A stretch of 64,000 nt of DNA from Silene conica (lineage: Eukaryota; Streptophyta; Magnoliopsida; Caryophyllales; Caryophyllaceae): contig CM055312.2 in assembly GCA_029255685.2 (NCBI GenBank), positions 50,874,202 through 50,938,201 of the forward strand. Direction: 5' to 3'. The translations under genes were made by a program, and so were the position numbers. Shown one piece after another: positions 1 to 10,280 of the stretch. Under the pieces are notes generated by a model. It searched no databases. It saw nothing but the letters and a program-made list of their open reading frames with translations, and had not been told where the DNA came from. The first letter of the stretch is position 1. Every line of letters begins with the position of its first letter.

Positions 1-194
1 ATATACTCATCCATATCAACATACATATCTGACACTGTACCAACTCCAGGCAAGCAGATATAAAACAGCAAGTCTAAAGGTTCAGCGGTCAACTTAAGAC
101 ATAAACTAAATACCAAAACACATGCAAACACATTTCAGCAGTATATAACAATGTACCCCAACTCAGGCAAGTATATACAAATCAACACACACGC

Positions 195-520
195 GAACCA
201 CCCACGAAGTGGTTCGACCACAGAACAATGAACCACCCACTAAGGGGTTCAACACGGAGAAAGAACCACCCACGAAGGGGTTCGCCAAACAAACAGAACC
301 ACCCACTAATGGGTTCGACCACTAAGCTAGAACCAACCACTAAGTGATTCACGCTGAACATAACCACCCACGAAGAGGTTCGCACGAAGAAGACAGGACC
401 ACCCACAAAGGGGTTCAACACGAAGAAAGAACCACCCATGAAGGGGTTCAACAGAAAGGCAGAACCACCCACTAAGGGGTTCGCTGAACAAACACAATGA
501 ACCAACCACGAAGTGGTTCC
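195..520. repeat. Tandem array of about 10 short self-complementary units
   Basis: Ten copies of a roughly 22-base core occur every 30-37 bases. The core opens with GAACCACCCAC and closes with a variant of AAGGGGTTC. Most copies start GAACC and end GGTTC, and the first copy pairs GAACCAC with GTGGTTC, so each unit can form a small stem-loop. Spacers between cores vary. The array lies in or next to the LTR of the outer Ty3 element. Confidence 0.85.
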
Positions 521-799
521 GCAACCAAATCTCCAAAGGAAGCTACTCACTAAACCACAATCAATTCTTTAAATACATTCTATCGACACTTAATTGACCC
601 CGGGAACTAAGTTGAGGGAGAGCCGGTTTCCCTTTCGGTTGCCCGACCGGCGGGTCTCTATCCTCACTCCATTCCCGAACCCAATATAGTGCCGCCCGAA
701 CTCCGGGGACTCCAAACATGCGTACGAAGCATACGGAAAAAGAATCAATGCAATCCGACTTGAAAATCAAAAGATATAAAGCAATCAATACAATCAGGG

Positions 800-1110
800 G
801 CTCTCAGCCGGTTGACCATAGGCGGCCGGTCAACCGGATGAGAGTCCTTTACTCTCCAGCCGAAATATGCACAAACAACACAAATAGGTCTCCCAGCCGG
901 CCGGTCGGCTGCCGGTCCACCGGCTGGGGACCCCTTCTCCATTCTTGCAAAAACAACACAAAACACACTATAGGGTCTCCCAGCCGGTCGGCCGGCTGCC
1001 GGTCCACCGGCTAGGGGCCCTTTTTCCAAATTTCTCAAAAATCAACACGACACAATGAGGGACTCTGAGCCGGCTGGTCGGCCGCCGGTCGGTCGACCGG
1101 CTCAGAGCCT
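800..1110. repeat. GC-rich tandem hairpin array, four units
   Basis: Four units of about 50 bases, roughly 85-90 bases apart (about 800, 890, 980 and 1065), each built from GCCGG/CCGGC motifs. Each reads approximately AGCCGG...CCGGCT and is strongly self-complementary. AT-rich spacers contain repeated AACACAA-like words. A related CCGG-rich stretch lies at 620-690. The GC content contrasts sharply with the surroundings. Confidence 0.8.
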
Positions 1111-1869
1111 CTGATCGCATTTTCGCCATTTTTGCTATTCTCTAATCCGTTCAATACTTTACCAATCCGTCTTAAACATGTTTTTATGCAACAACACAAC
1201 ATTTCCCACATGTTTACAACATCAATTACACATAAGAACATGTTTACAAACAACCAATTCAAGAGTTAACAAGAAAATCCCAAATAAACCGGTCTTAACA
1301 TGTATACTCCTAAATTCACTTTCTCATCAAATTCTTCCTCAAATCTTCACCAAAATCAGTTTATAAGACATTATAAGAACATTAAAGAACTTAAGATAAA
1401 CTAACATTCATCAAACACAACCAAAATCACATAAAGTGCTAATTTAGACAAAAGGCCGAGTTTCTCATTATCGTCACCTTTACTCCGCGAATGCACCGGT
1501 TTACTCTTCAAGGATCACAAGCTCTTCCTCCGGGTTACTACAAGCACCACCTAAAAGCACAAAAACACTCATTAGGAGCTTAATTTCGTGATTAGGGTAA
1601 AACAGCCCCGAAATGAAGATTCACGAAACCGAAAACGAAAGTGATAGAAAGATCACAAATTCCGCGAGGATTCCGAATATATAAGATTTACCTCGATACG
1701 AGTTCGGGAAGGCCTTGAGATATCGATTCTAAGCTTGAGAAAAAGATGAAAATGGTGTTGGGTGCTTTACTGTGAAATGAAATAAGGTTGGAGGAGTTTT
1801 GTCGATGGAAGCTTTCTTTTAAGGGTTTAAGTTGTCCTTTGAAAGCTTGAGACGGGTTTACTTTATTCA

Positions 1870-2371
1870 TGTAACACCCCCATTTATTTAAGGGCATGTA
1901 ATAGGACTCCCTAGATAAATAAGGATGTTACCTTCTCGGTTTCCCAAGGCAGTAGATACAAAGGAAGATAAACAATACTTTAAATTTATAGAGTTATCTC
2001 GGAGAACAAGTTTATACAACTGCATTAAAACAAACTGTCTGAATGAAACAAAAGTACAACTCATAAATAACTATTATGGTGATCTAGACTCTAGGCCGAT
2101 CCAGATCCAAGCTTCTCTCTTCCCCTAGCTCCCATAGTCTCAACACCTGTCAATCTGCTCCCCAATAATTGGTTCATCACAGGTGATCACGAATACACAC
2201 GGTCAACCACGAGGTTGAGTAGAGAAAAACTGTAAACAAACCACATTACTATAAATAGAAAGTCGAACTTCTCCACTCCGAATCACAAGACCCATAATTC
2301 TCCACACCAATCACAGACCCTTTATCTCCGCACCAATCACAGACCCTTTATCTCCGCACCAATCACAGACC
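1870..2371 (-). repeat. Truncated 3' LTR fragment of the deleted chromovirus
   Basis: This near copy of 4039-4535 ends abruptly at about 2371, where gag sequence begins. It contains roughly 27-base tandem units (ATCTCCGCACCAATCACAG) at 2300-2371, also present in the 5' LTR and, in the other orientation, in the LTRs at 7711 and 15047. Confidence 0.85.
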
Positions 2372-2376
2372 GCCCT

Positions 2377-3484
2377 TTATCCTGTCTTGTGATTGTTCCC
2401 ACTTCCATTGTACTGATTCTGGTATGAACGGTTCTGATTGCTGTTGTAGTTCCTTTGATAGTTGTTGCTGCCTCCAGACTTCGCACCCCCACCATAGTTT
2501 GTCATGGGTGTGCGATAGCCACTGCTGCCATATGACTGAGTGCGAGATCCTTGATACCCTGATGTCGGCGTACGATAACCTCCAGACTGGTTTCCCCCAG
2601 AAGAGCGACATACTGCCTGCTTGTGCCCAATCTTTCCGCAGCCGAAACAGACCATTCCCACCGAACCACTGCCAGAACCTCCACTCCTGAAGTTGCCCCC
2701 GCTCTGGTTTTGTCCCACCACCAGAGGCACTACTCCCGAAGTACCCACTGAACTTGTTAGTGCTTTGCTTTTTCGACCCCGAACTCTCAGTTACTGTTTC
2801 AGCCTTCCTCTTCTCAGACTTGGACTTCTTGTCCTCTTTGATCATCTCTGAAAGCCCCTCCGCCGCCCCAGCCCTTAAGTAGATGTCACGGACTGTGGTG
2901 GGCGGAGCTGCAATCAGTCTCTTTTTGATGGCGATTGATAATCCTCTCTCAAATTTCATTGCCAGCATGGCATCGTCGAACCCCATTTCTCCCACATAGC
3001 TCACCAACTGGATAAATTTTCTGTAGTAAGCCTCTACTGTCATGTTCTCCGACATCCTGAATGTATCAAACTCCTCCCTTAGCTTGCTTTTCTGGAATTC
3101 TAGTAGAAACACCTCGTACAAGATCTTCTTGAATGCGATCCAAGCAACAAACTCGGTCCCATCCTCTCGAGCTGCCTCTCTAATCTCTCCCTTGTTCCCG
3201 GTCCACCAGTCTCCAGCCATACCCCTCAGATAGTGGGCAGCTTGTTCCACCCTCAATTCTTCAGGGCAATCCACCAACTCGAATAGATTACTGAATTCCA
3301 TGCACCAAGCTCCCAGCAGATGAGGTTCCCCCTCCCCAGTGAATTGGGTAGGGTGATGCCTCGCGATGATTGTGCTCATTTTTGCGGAGTCCATACGTTT
3401 GGCCTTTAGGGCCTCATTTTCAGCTATCAAACGGTCTAATTCCTCTTGCGTGATGTTAACGACATTGTCTCTTCGCGGAGGCAT
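2377..3484 (-). pseudogene. gag of deleted chromovirus (frameshifted)
   Basis: Starts MPPRRDNVVNITQEEL at 3484 and matches the gag at 10281-11258 over its length. It includes the LLGAW and HYLRGMAGDWW motifs of the retrotransposon gag domain and a CCHC zinc knuckle (CFGCGKIGHKQAVC). The frame shifts at about 2715, before the zinc knuckle, because of a single-base difference from the sister copy, so no intact Gag is made. Translation ends at 2377, almost at the junction with the LTR fragment. Gag would form the capsid-like particle and package element RNA. Confidence 0.85.
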
Positions 3485-4024
3485 ACTATAACACAAGAAA
3501 AGAAATGAGTCCCGACGTATATGGGTACCCATTTGGATTAGGGCTCTGTTCCCTAAGCATTAAAGTCTATAAACACTTATCATATAAAGTAGTTCTCTTC
3601 TATAACATGGCTCAGGGATCACATAACCGCATATCACTAGACATGATGAAAGAAGAATTACTAACATGTTTCAAATCACTTCACATATCCGTATTAGTAT
3701 ACACCTCTTTATTCAACAATTAAAGATTCTTTCATGCTCATGCCCCTTCCGGCTTATTTTTAAACAGTCACATATACTAAGAGTTCTCATAACATAATTA
3801 ACACAGTATGCTATCACTTCCACCACCTCCTATTCTACCCTTTTCTCTCGTATATGCACTCTGGGTTCCCGGGTAAAACTGATAGGGCCAATGGTTCGGT
3901 GTGAGGGGGCCCCGGACTCATACTTCCCCTTTCGTGTGCTCCTAACAGCCTTATCCCGGGGTTCATTTTATTTAGACTCTCCTACATTCATTGAGTTCAT
4001 TAGGTTAGGCCTGAGAATCGTTCG

Positions 4025-4036
4025 CTTTGATACCAC
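4025..4036 (-). other. Primer binding site of the deleted chromovirus
   Basis: Next to the inner end of the 5' LTR (4039), the minus strand reads TGGTATCAAAGCG. This is one base off the TGGTATCAGAGC site complementary to initiator tRNA-Met that is used by many plant LTR elements. Confidence 0.75.
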
Positions 4037-4038
4037 TT

Positions 4039-5023
4039 TGTAACACCCCCATTTATTTAAGGGCCTGTACTAGGACTCCCTAGATAAATAAGGATGTTAC
4101 CTTCTCGGTTTCCCGAGGCAGTAGATACAAAGGAAGATAAACAGTACTTTAAATTTATAAAGTTATCTCGGAGAACAAGTTTATACAACTGAATTAAAAC
4201 AAACTGTCTGAATGAAACAAAAGTAAAACTCATAAATAATTACTATGGTGATCTAGACTCTAGGCCGATCCAAATCCAAGCTTCTCTCTTCCCCTAGCTC
4301 CCATAGTCTCAACACCTGTCAATCTGCTCCCCAATAATTGGTTCATCACAGGTGATCACGAATACACAGGGTCAACCACGAGGTTGAGTAGAGAAAAACT
4401 GTAAACAAACCACATTACTATAAATAGAAAGTCGAACTTCTCCACTCCGAATCACAAGACCCATAATTCTCCACACCAATCACAGACCCTTTATCTCCGC
4501 ACCAATCACAGACCCTTTATCTCCGCACCAATCACAGAATGATATAAACAGCACAATATGACAATCACATGATATTATGTAACAACATGCTTAATATCAA
4601 ATAAGAACAGATTACACATCAATATTTATCAGTATTTCCCCTACCTGAAATAGCAGGAAATGTAGTTAAATCCAAGGCTCGGCTAGAAATGTTCCACGCG
4701 AAACCCGCTACCTAAACAGGTATACGTAACGAATTAATAACCTTCCCGAAACCCCATAACAACCTATCCTTTCTATAAATAGAAACCTTCCATTTTTGGA
4801 AAGTTTCCAAAAATAGAACCCACTATAAAAGGAAAGTTTCCATAAATAGTAGCTTCCCAACTTAATGATTTCCCGACTCAACAACGAATAAAAAAAAAAC
4901 GAAACAACTAACACGACCATTATGAAGATAGTAGTAAAATAACAATGTTAATAAAATTTACTACAATAATAAAATACCAATAGTAATTACAATTAATAAA
5001 TAATACTAATAATATTAATAGTG

Positions 5024-5068
<45 letters not shown>

Positions 5069-6359
5069 TTAATGATAATAATAATAATAATAACAATAAT
5101 ATTAATAATGGTACAAAAGCACGAAACAAAACAGCCCCCAACCCCTACGACAACCGTACTAAACAGGTCCCGGACCCACCGTTTCACGCTGTCACCAATA
5201 CCGACAACCTCCACCACGTGTTCCCCGCACCACCGGCTACCACCACGACCATTATCAGACCCCTCGACCTCCACTGTCGTGGTGAACCAGGGCCCCCACC
5301 AGGCCTGGTTCATCACACTAACCCCCCTGACCAGACCTACACACGAGCCCCTCGCAACCCTTTCAGCCACCAAGAGCCTTTGACCAGACCAGTACCACCA
5401 GCCCAGACACCAGACCCACAAGACCTGGTGGTAACACCGTGTCGACCTCCCCCGAGTCAACGGTGTTACCACCCCCAAGTACACCCATACACGACCTGAC
5501 ACACGAGTAATAAAAAAACGCATAAATAAACTCCCTGACAACCCCTATCATCCTCCCGTAAACCACCATACTCGGTCACCACGGACCACCGCAACCACCT
5601 CTAATAAACACCCCTAAACACTATCTGCCTCCCCACCACGAGACTCATAAAGCATAAACCCAAAACTCGACTCCATACATACAACAGTTTGACACCCAGA
5701 AAACATGTGATATAAAACGAACAATAGTATTATGGACATCATCTCTGTAACGCATATTAACACCCTTCACGACGCCCTTTAACAGTCAACGACAACCAAC
5801 CCGTGCTCTTTATACGTTCATTACATGATCTACAATAAAATTATGTAAAAATATCAAGGATTCATCATGATATACCTGCCTGGTTACGGTAAGCAAACAA
5901 CACGACTAACAGGGGGATTACAACGTGTGTGTGACTCACAGATTCACGAGCCAAAACGAACCACCGTGAGCTACCTTATGGCCACCGTGCAAGGCTTCCT
6001 TCTCTTGTCTGATGTGACGGCTAGAGGTGGGTGTAAAAGAATTAGGGTTAGGGTAGGGTTTAGAGCTAGTAAAACATATCTTAAGTAGGCGGCATACAAG
6101 GTTGCTGGGAAAAGATATTAAAAACGTGTATGGGCTCCCTTGTTTGCACACAGTTCGAGGCCCACTCCAAAGCTCCCATTGATCCCAAGTTCGAACCTCC
6201 TAAACAGCATATTACTACACTCTACTTTGATAACTCGGGTCCCCAATTCGAATCCCACTATGGTCCAAAAACGCTTATAAACATACTAGGTACACAAGCT
6301 TATTAACGAAGAAAATAAATAACTATATATATATTATTACACCAATACGGGTTATTACA
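4039..6359 (-). repeat. 5' LTR (about 2.3 kb) of the deleted chromovirus
   Basis: Ends TGTTACA next to the PBS and starts TGTAATAACC at 6359, abutting the TSD. The inner 500 bp are nearly the same as the LTRs at 7711 and 15047. The middle is diverged and contains an (AAT)n microsatellite at about 5020-5110 and CACCAC-rich sequence at 5110-5500. Open frames predicted here, such as the isoleucine or leucine runs over the microsatellite, are not genes. Confidence 0.8.
5020..5110. repeat. (AAT)n microsatellite
   Basis: About 90 bp of nearly perfect AAT/ATA triplets inside the LTR. The matching LTR position in the complete element (8745-8785) holds only a short ATT-rich tract. Confidence 0.9.
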
Positions 6360-6550
6360 ATTCAAGTGAACCGGAAATGTGAAGCGGTTTGATATAAAAT
6401 AAACAAGCAACTTAAGATCAAATGGTTTTTAAGGCGATCTTAACGGAAATCTTAAAAATAAAAATTACGATTATTATTAAAATATTATTAAATCCCGTAA
6501 ATTACTTTATTTTAATAAAATATCCTTTTACGAAAATACGGGATGTTACA
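6360..6550 (-). mobile_element. 5' start of the outer Ty3-type LTR
   Basis: On the minus strand it begins TGTAACATCCCGTATTTTCG at 6550, as does the LTR at 63250. It follows a purine-rich run (AAAGATGGGGTGAT) typical of a polypurine tract, so this is the start of a 3' LTR whose internal region lies to the right. It joins 1869 after removal of the inserted element. Confidence 0.75.
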
Positions 6551-6564
6551 ATCACCCCATCTTT
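6551..6564 (-). other. Polypurine tract of outer Ty3 element
   Basis: The minus strand reads AAAGATGGGGTGAT directly before the LTR start TGTAACATCC, where the plus-strand DNA primer of an LTR retrotransposon is expected. Confidence 0.6.
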
Positions 6565-7705
6565 CAAAATGTTTCGTCCTCGAAACTTGAAAGCAGTAAC
6601 AAGGACAAAGTTAGCCGATCAAAGTTTTTACTTAACTTATTTTACAAACTCATGTTTCCTTCAAAGATTTCGAAACGATTTTCCAAGGCACTAGCCTTCG
6701 TCAATGGGACGTTGGGGTTCTCGTTGTACATTCAAGAGCCCGACATTCCAAATCTGAGACAAGTCCCAAAATTAAATCAATTAAAATTCAAAAATTTAGA
6801 TCGATCTGGTGTCGGTAGGCATTGTTCAGGTTATCAGACGTCTCCAATAACGAGTTCAAATGACAAATCGACGCTTAGATTAATCCAATCACAAGACATG
6901 CAACTCTTTAAAACCAGGTTTCCCAAAAATTTATCACTGAGACCTATCAAAGTTGAAAGATTATCCGTCTCCTTTAACCAAAATCCTTTCGAAAATAAAC
7001 TTCTTATTTCAAAATCTTAAGAAAGAGCAAGGTTGCAAAATCCAACAAGCTGCGATTGACCGAAAGGAAGGTAGCTTGGCGAATTTATAGGTGCACAAAA
7101 GAGAATCGGTGCACGAAAAGATTATGATTTAGAACAAATGATTCCATAGGCTCGGGTTTCCCAAAATTCTCACAAGGTTCTCATCTCTCTTTTCCCAAAT
7201 CCTCAAGTAGCATTGAAAGACAAATCCTTTATTATGATACACTCACGGTGTCAAGCTATACCAGAATTCCTCAAAATACGTAAGTTACAATTATTCCAAT
7301 TCGAATCATTCCCAAGGGTTGGGTATTCAAATTCTAAGATTCCTCAAATGACAATTGTATCTTACTTCCCAATTACTATTAAGTCAACTAGCTTCCACTT
7401 GCAAACAAGTTATTCCAAATTGTCCACCTAACAATGGTGCATCATCCAGTTCATCAAGTACTTCTCTAGGCAAATGTTGGGATCCACTAAACAACTTAAG
7501 TTCAAACACTCAGTCAATTCCACATGTCAAATTGCAGATGTCTCCACACTCTCATTCTGTCACTAAAAGCTCTCGTTCCTGAAACATATGTGTCTCTCTA
7601 CATTCCGGTACTTCCTCAAGTTTAAGCAAGCATCTCTAACTTACCTCATTCATGTATTTGGCATCAACATCATTAATCTAGCATTTTTTTTAATTTAATT
7701 ATGGT
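6551..7705 (-). mobile_element. 3' internal end of outer Ty3 element (non-coding remnant)
   Basis: Minus-strand sequence next to the 3' LTR contains TTTCGAGGACGAAAC and a polypurine tract, the usual layout after pol in plant Ty3 elements. The remaining 1.1 kb has no recognisable protein domain. It is cut at 7706-7710 by the insertion of the complete chromovirus. Where the element continues beyond 17075 is unclear. Confidence 0.5.
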
Positions 7706-7710
7706 AGGAC
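7706..7710. other. Target site duplication AGGAC (left copy)
   Basis: AGGAC precedes the 5' LTR at 7711 and is repeated at 17071-17075 directly after the 3' LTR, fixing both ends of the chromovirus. Confidence 0.95.
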
Positions 7711-9734
7711 TGTAATACCTCGAATTTTGGGCACGATTGTATCTTAATTGTTTATATGTATATGTGTGTGTATCGTGCTAGTTATGGGGTTCGAACTAGG
7801 GATCTCTTATATATGTGTCATGCTTGTGGTAGGGTTCGAACTTGGGATCGCTAGGTGAGGGTCTTGGGCCTCGATTTCCGTGTAAACACAAGGAGCCCAT
7901 GACTCACGTAAACTCAAGTGTTATGAAACCCACACACACACCTTACTCCCGCCGCCCTATAAGAAGTAGTTCGACCTAGTTTCTGACCTATCTTCAAACA
8001 CCACCACTACCCTAGTTGCTCAGCCGCCACCACACTCCAGAAAGATCAGACCCCCACGGTTGTTTGGCTCTGTCTAACCCCCTCGATCCGAGTCAGGAAA
8101 CAGGTATGCGTAGCCTGTGTCATTTCGTTTATAATTTATTTAAATTTGCTTATGATCGTTGCTCTTTCGAGAGGGGTTTGAGTGTCGGGGTTGTGTTAGT
8201 TTTTGTGTTATTGTTTTGCTAGTGTTTGAAGGTTGGTCAGGGGGTTAGTCACGGTGGTTTTGGGGTGTTAGGTATGGTGTAAAAGGGGTGGTCGTTCTTC
8301 TGTCTGGTTCTCGGTTTTAGTCGAGGGTCAGGGTTGTCGTCACAGGAGGTGTAAGGGGGTGGTACCACTGTTGACTCGGGGGAGGTAGTCACAGTGGCAC
8401 CACAGTGGTGTCTAGTGCGGGTGTCAGGGCGTGTCAGGGTGGTGGTTCCAGGGGTTGTCAAGGGCGAATGGCGGTGTCGATGGTGGTTTGAATCTTCAGC
8501 ACAGGGAGTACAGTTGGGAGTCAGACCTGGGTTGGTGGGTTATGGTCTGACTCGCCGGCGGTGGTCGCGTGGTTTGGTGGTGCCAGGGAGGTAGTGGGGT
8601 GTCGGATGTGTCGAAGGGGGGTGTCTGCCGGTGGTCGAATTGGTGGTTTACGTTGGTGTTGAGGGTCGAAGTCGGGGTGAAGGAGGAGTCGGGTTTGGGC
8701 TGATCTTGTTTTCGTTAATTCGACTTTGACGGTTTTACATAATATTATTATTAATATTATTAATATTATTATTAATATAATGGAAGTATTTTATTTATAA
8801 TATTTTAGTTGTGATATTTCTTCTAAGTAATAAAAGCCGTCTTTCGTTCTTTTTATTAATTCTTTATCGCGTAGTTGAAGTTTATGACTCGGGAATCTAT
8901 AAGTTGGGGAAGTTTCTATTTATGGAAACTTTCCTTTTATAAAGGGTTTCTATTTTTGGAAACTTTCCATTTATGGAAGGTTTCTAATTAAAGTAAGTAT
9001 AGGTTGTTATGGGGTTCGGGAAGTACATTAATGCGTTACATGTACGTGTTTAGGTAGCGAGTTTCGTGTGGAACACTTCTAACGAGCTTGGACGTAACTA
9101 CATTTCCTGCTATTCCAGGTAGGGGAAATACTGGTATATGATGATGTGTAACCTGTTTTATTTGGTATTAAGCATGCTTGTTATATAATATCATGTGTTC
9201 GTTATATTGTATTATTCATATCATTTTGTGATACACTACGAGGTGATGAGATAATGGGTCTTGTGATTGGTGCGGAGATAATGGGTCTTGTGATTGGTGC
9301 GGAGATAATGGGTCTTGTGATCGGTGTGGAGAAGTTCAACTTTCTATTTATAGTAATATGGTTTCTTTACAGTTTTTCTCTACTCAACCTCGTGGTTGAC
9401 CCTGTGTATTCGTGATCACCTGTGATGAACCAATTTATTGGGGAGCAGATTGATAGGTGTTGAGACTATAGGAGCTAAGGGAAGGGAGAAGCATGGACCC
9501 GGATCTGCCTAGAGTCTAGATCACCATAATAGTTGTTTTACGAGTTGTACTTTTATTTCATCAAGACAGTTTTTATAATTCAATTGTATAAACTCGTTCT
9601 TTGAGTTAACTTTATCAATTTAAAGTACTGTTTATCTTTCCTTTGTATCTACTGTCTCGGGAAACCGAGATGGTAACATCCTTATTTATCTAGGGAGTCC
9701 TAGTACAGGCCCTTAAATAAATGGGGGTGTTACA
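7711..9734 (+). repeat. 5' LTR of chromovirus (2,024 bp)
   Basis: Starts TGTAATACC and ends GGTGTTACA. It contains GT-rich sequence at 8230-8700, an A/T triplet tract near 8745, and three tandem copies of a roughly 27-base unit (GAGATAATGGGTCTTGTGAT) at 9248-9330. Small open frames inside it are repeated unchanged in the 3' LTR and are not separate genes. Confidence 0.95.
9248..9330 (+). repeat. 27-base tandem repeat inside the LTR
   Basis: Three consecutive copies of a unit starting GAGATAATGGGTCTTGTGAT. The same array is at 16584-16666 in the 3' LTR and, inverted, at 2300-2371 and 4470-4535 in the deleted element, so it is a conserved LTR feature of this family. Confidence 0.85.
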
Positions 9735-9737
9735 AAG

Positions 9738-9749
9738 TGGTATCAGAGC
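9738..9749 (+). other. Primer binding site, initiator tRNA-Met type
   Basis: TGGTATCAGAGC lies three bases after the end of the 5' LTR. It is complementary to the 3' end of plant initiator tRNA-Met and would prime minus-strand cDNA. Confidence 0.95.
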
Positions 9750-10280
9750 GAACGATCCTCAGGCCTAACCTAATGAACCCAATGAATGTAGGAGAGTCTA
9801 AATAAAATGAACCCCGGGATAGGACTGTTAGGAGCACACTAAATGAAAAGTATGAGTCTGGGGCCCCCTCACACCGAACCATTGGCCCTATCAGTTTTAC
9901 CCGGGAACCCAGAGTGAATATATGAGAGAAAATGGTAGGTTAAGAAAGATGGAAGTAATGGTATACTGTGATAAGTATTTCATGAGAACTCTTAGTTTTG
10001 TTTTGACTGTTGGAAAAGTCGGGAGGGGCATGAGCATGAAAGAATTTTAACTGTTTGAATAAAGAGGTATATTAACATGGATGCATGGAGTGATTTGAAT
10101 TATATCAGTAATTACATCATGTCTAGCGATATGCGGTTATGTGAAATCCCGAGCCATGTTATAGATACATGTCATTCAATCTGTTAGTTATGAATGGACT
10201 ATATTGTTTAGGGACTTTAGCCCCAACCCAAATGGGTGCCCACATGCGTCGGGACTCATTTCTTTTCTTTGTGTTATAGT

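Larger units (their letters stand above)
1..1869 (-). mobile_element. LTR of outer Ty3-type retrotransposon, distal part (continues off the left edge)
   Basis: Read on the minus strand, this continues the LTR that begins TGTAACATCCCG at 6550. The piece 6360-6550 and this piece were separated by insertion of the element at 1870-6359, shown by the TSD ATTCA on both sides. The minus-strand order matches the LTR starting at 63250 on the plus strand, including a nearly exact 28-base block (1452-1479 versus 63828-63855). Two arrays of hairpin-forming repeats lie further in (195-520 and 800-1110). The LTR/internal boundary is not seen, so the leftmost part could be internal sequence. No coding capacity is supported; the short open frames here are products of repeat periodicity. 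Confidence 0.6.
1870..6359 (-). mobile_element. Internally deleted Tekay/Del-like chromovirus inserted in the outer LTR
   Basis: Minus-strand element flanked by the 5-bp TSD ATTCA (1865-1869 and 6360-6364). Minus-strand order: 5' LTR 6359-4039 (starts TGTAATAACCCG, ends GGTGTTACA), PBS TGGTATCAAAGCG near 4025-4036, gag 3484-2377, then a direct fusion to the last 500 bp of the 3' LTR (about 2371-1870). All of pol and the 5' part of the 3' LTR are gone. Gag is closely similar to that of the complete element at 7711-17070. It cannot move autonomously. Confidence 0.85.

Noticed and set aside
182-550. 122-residue frame over the hairpin array (minus strand)
   Set aside because: Produced by the tandem repeat; a second frame is open over the same array; no start context or homology.
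195-1110. Regularly spaced repeats that might suggest a CRISPR array
   Set aside because: Plant nuclear context, units of unequal spacing with similar spacers, inside an LTR, no cas genes.
4920-5541. Leucine/isoleucine-rich 'proteins' over the AAT microsatellite
   Set aside because: Homopolymer-like translation of a triplet repeat within an LTR.
8016-8594. Small frames in the 5' LTR, repeated unchanged at 15352-15930
   Set aside because: They lie in both LTRs of a young element, so their identity reflects LTR duplication, not coding selection.
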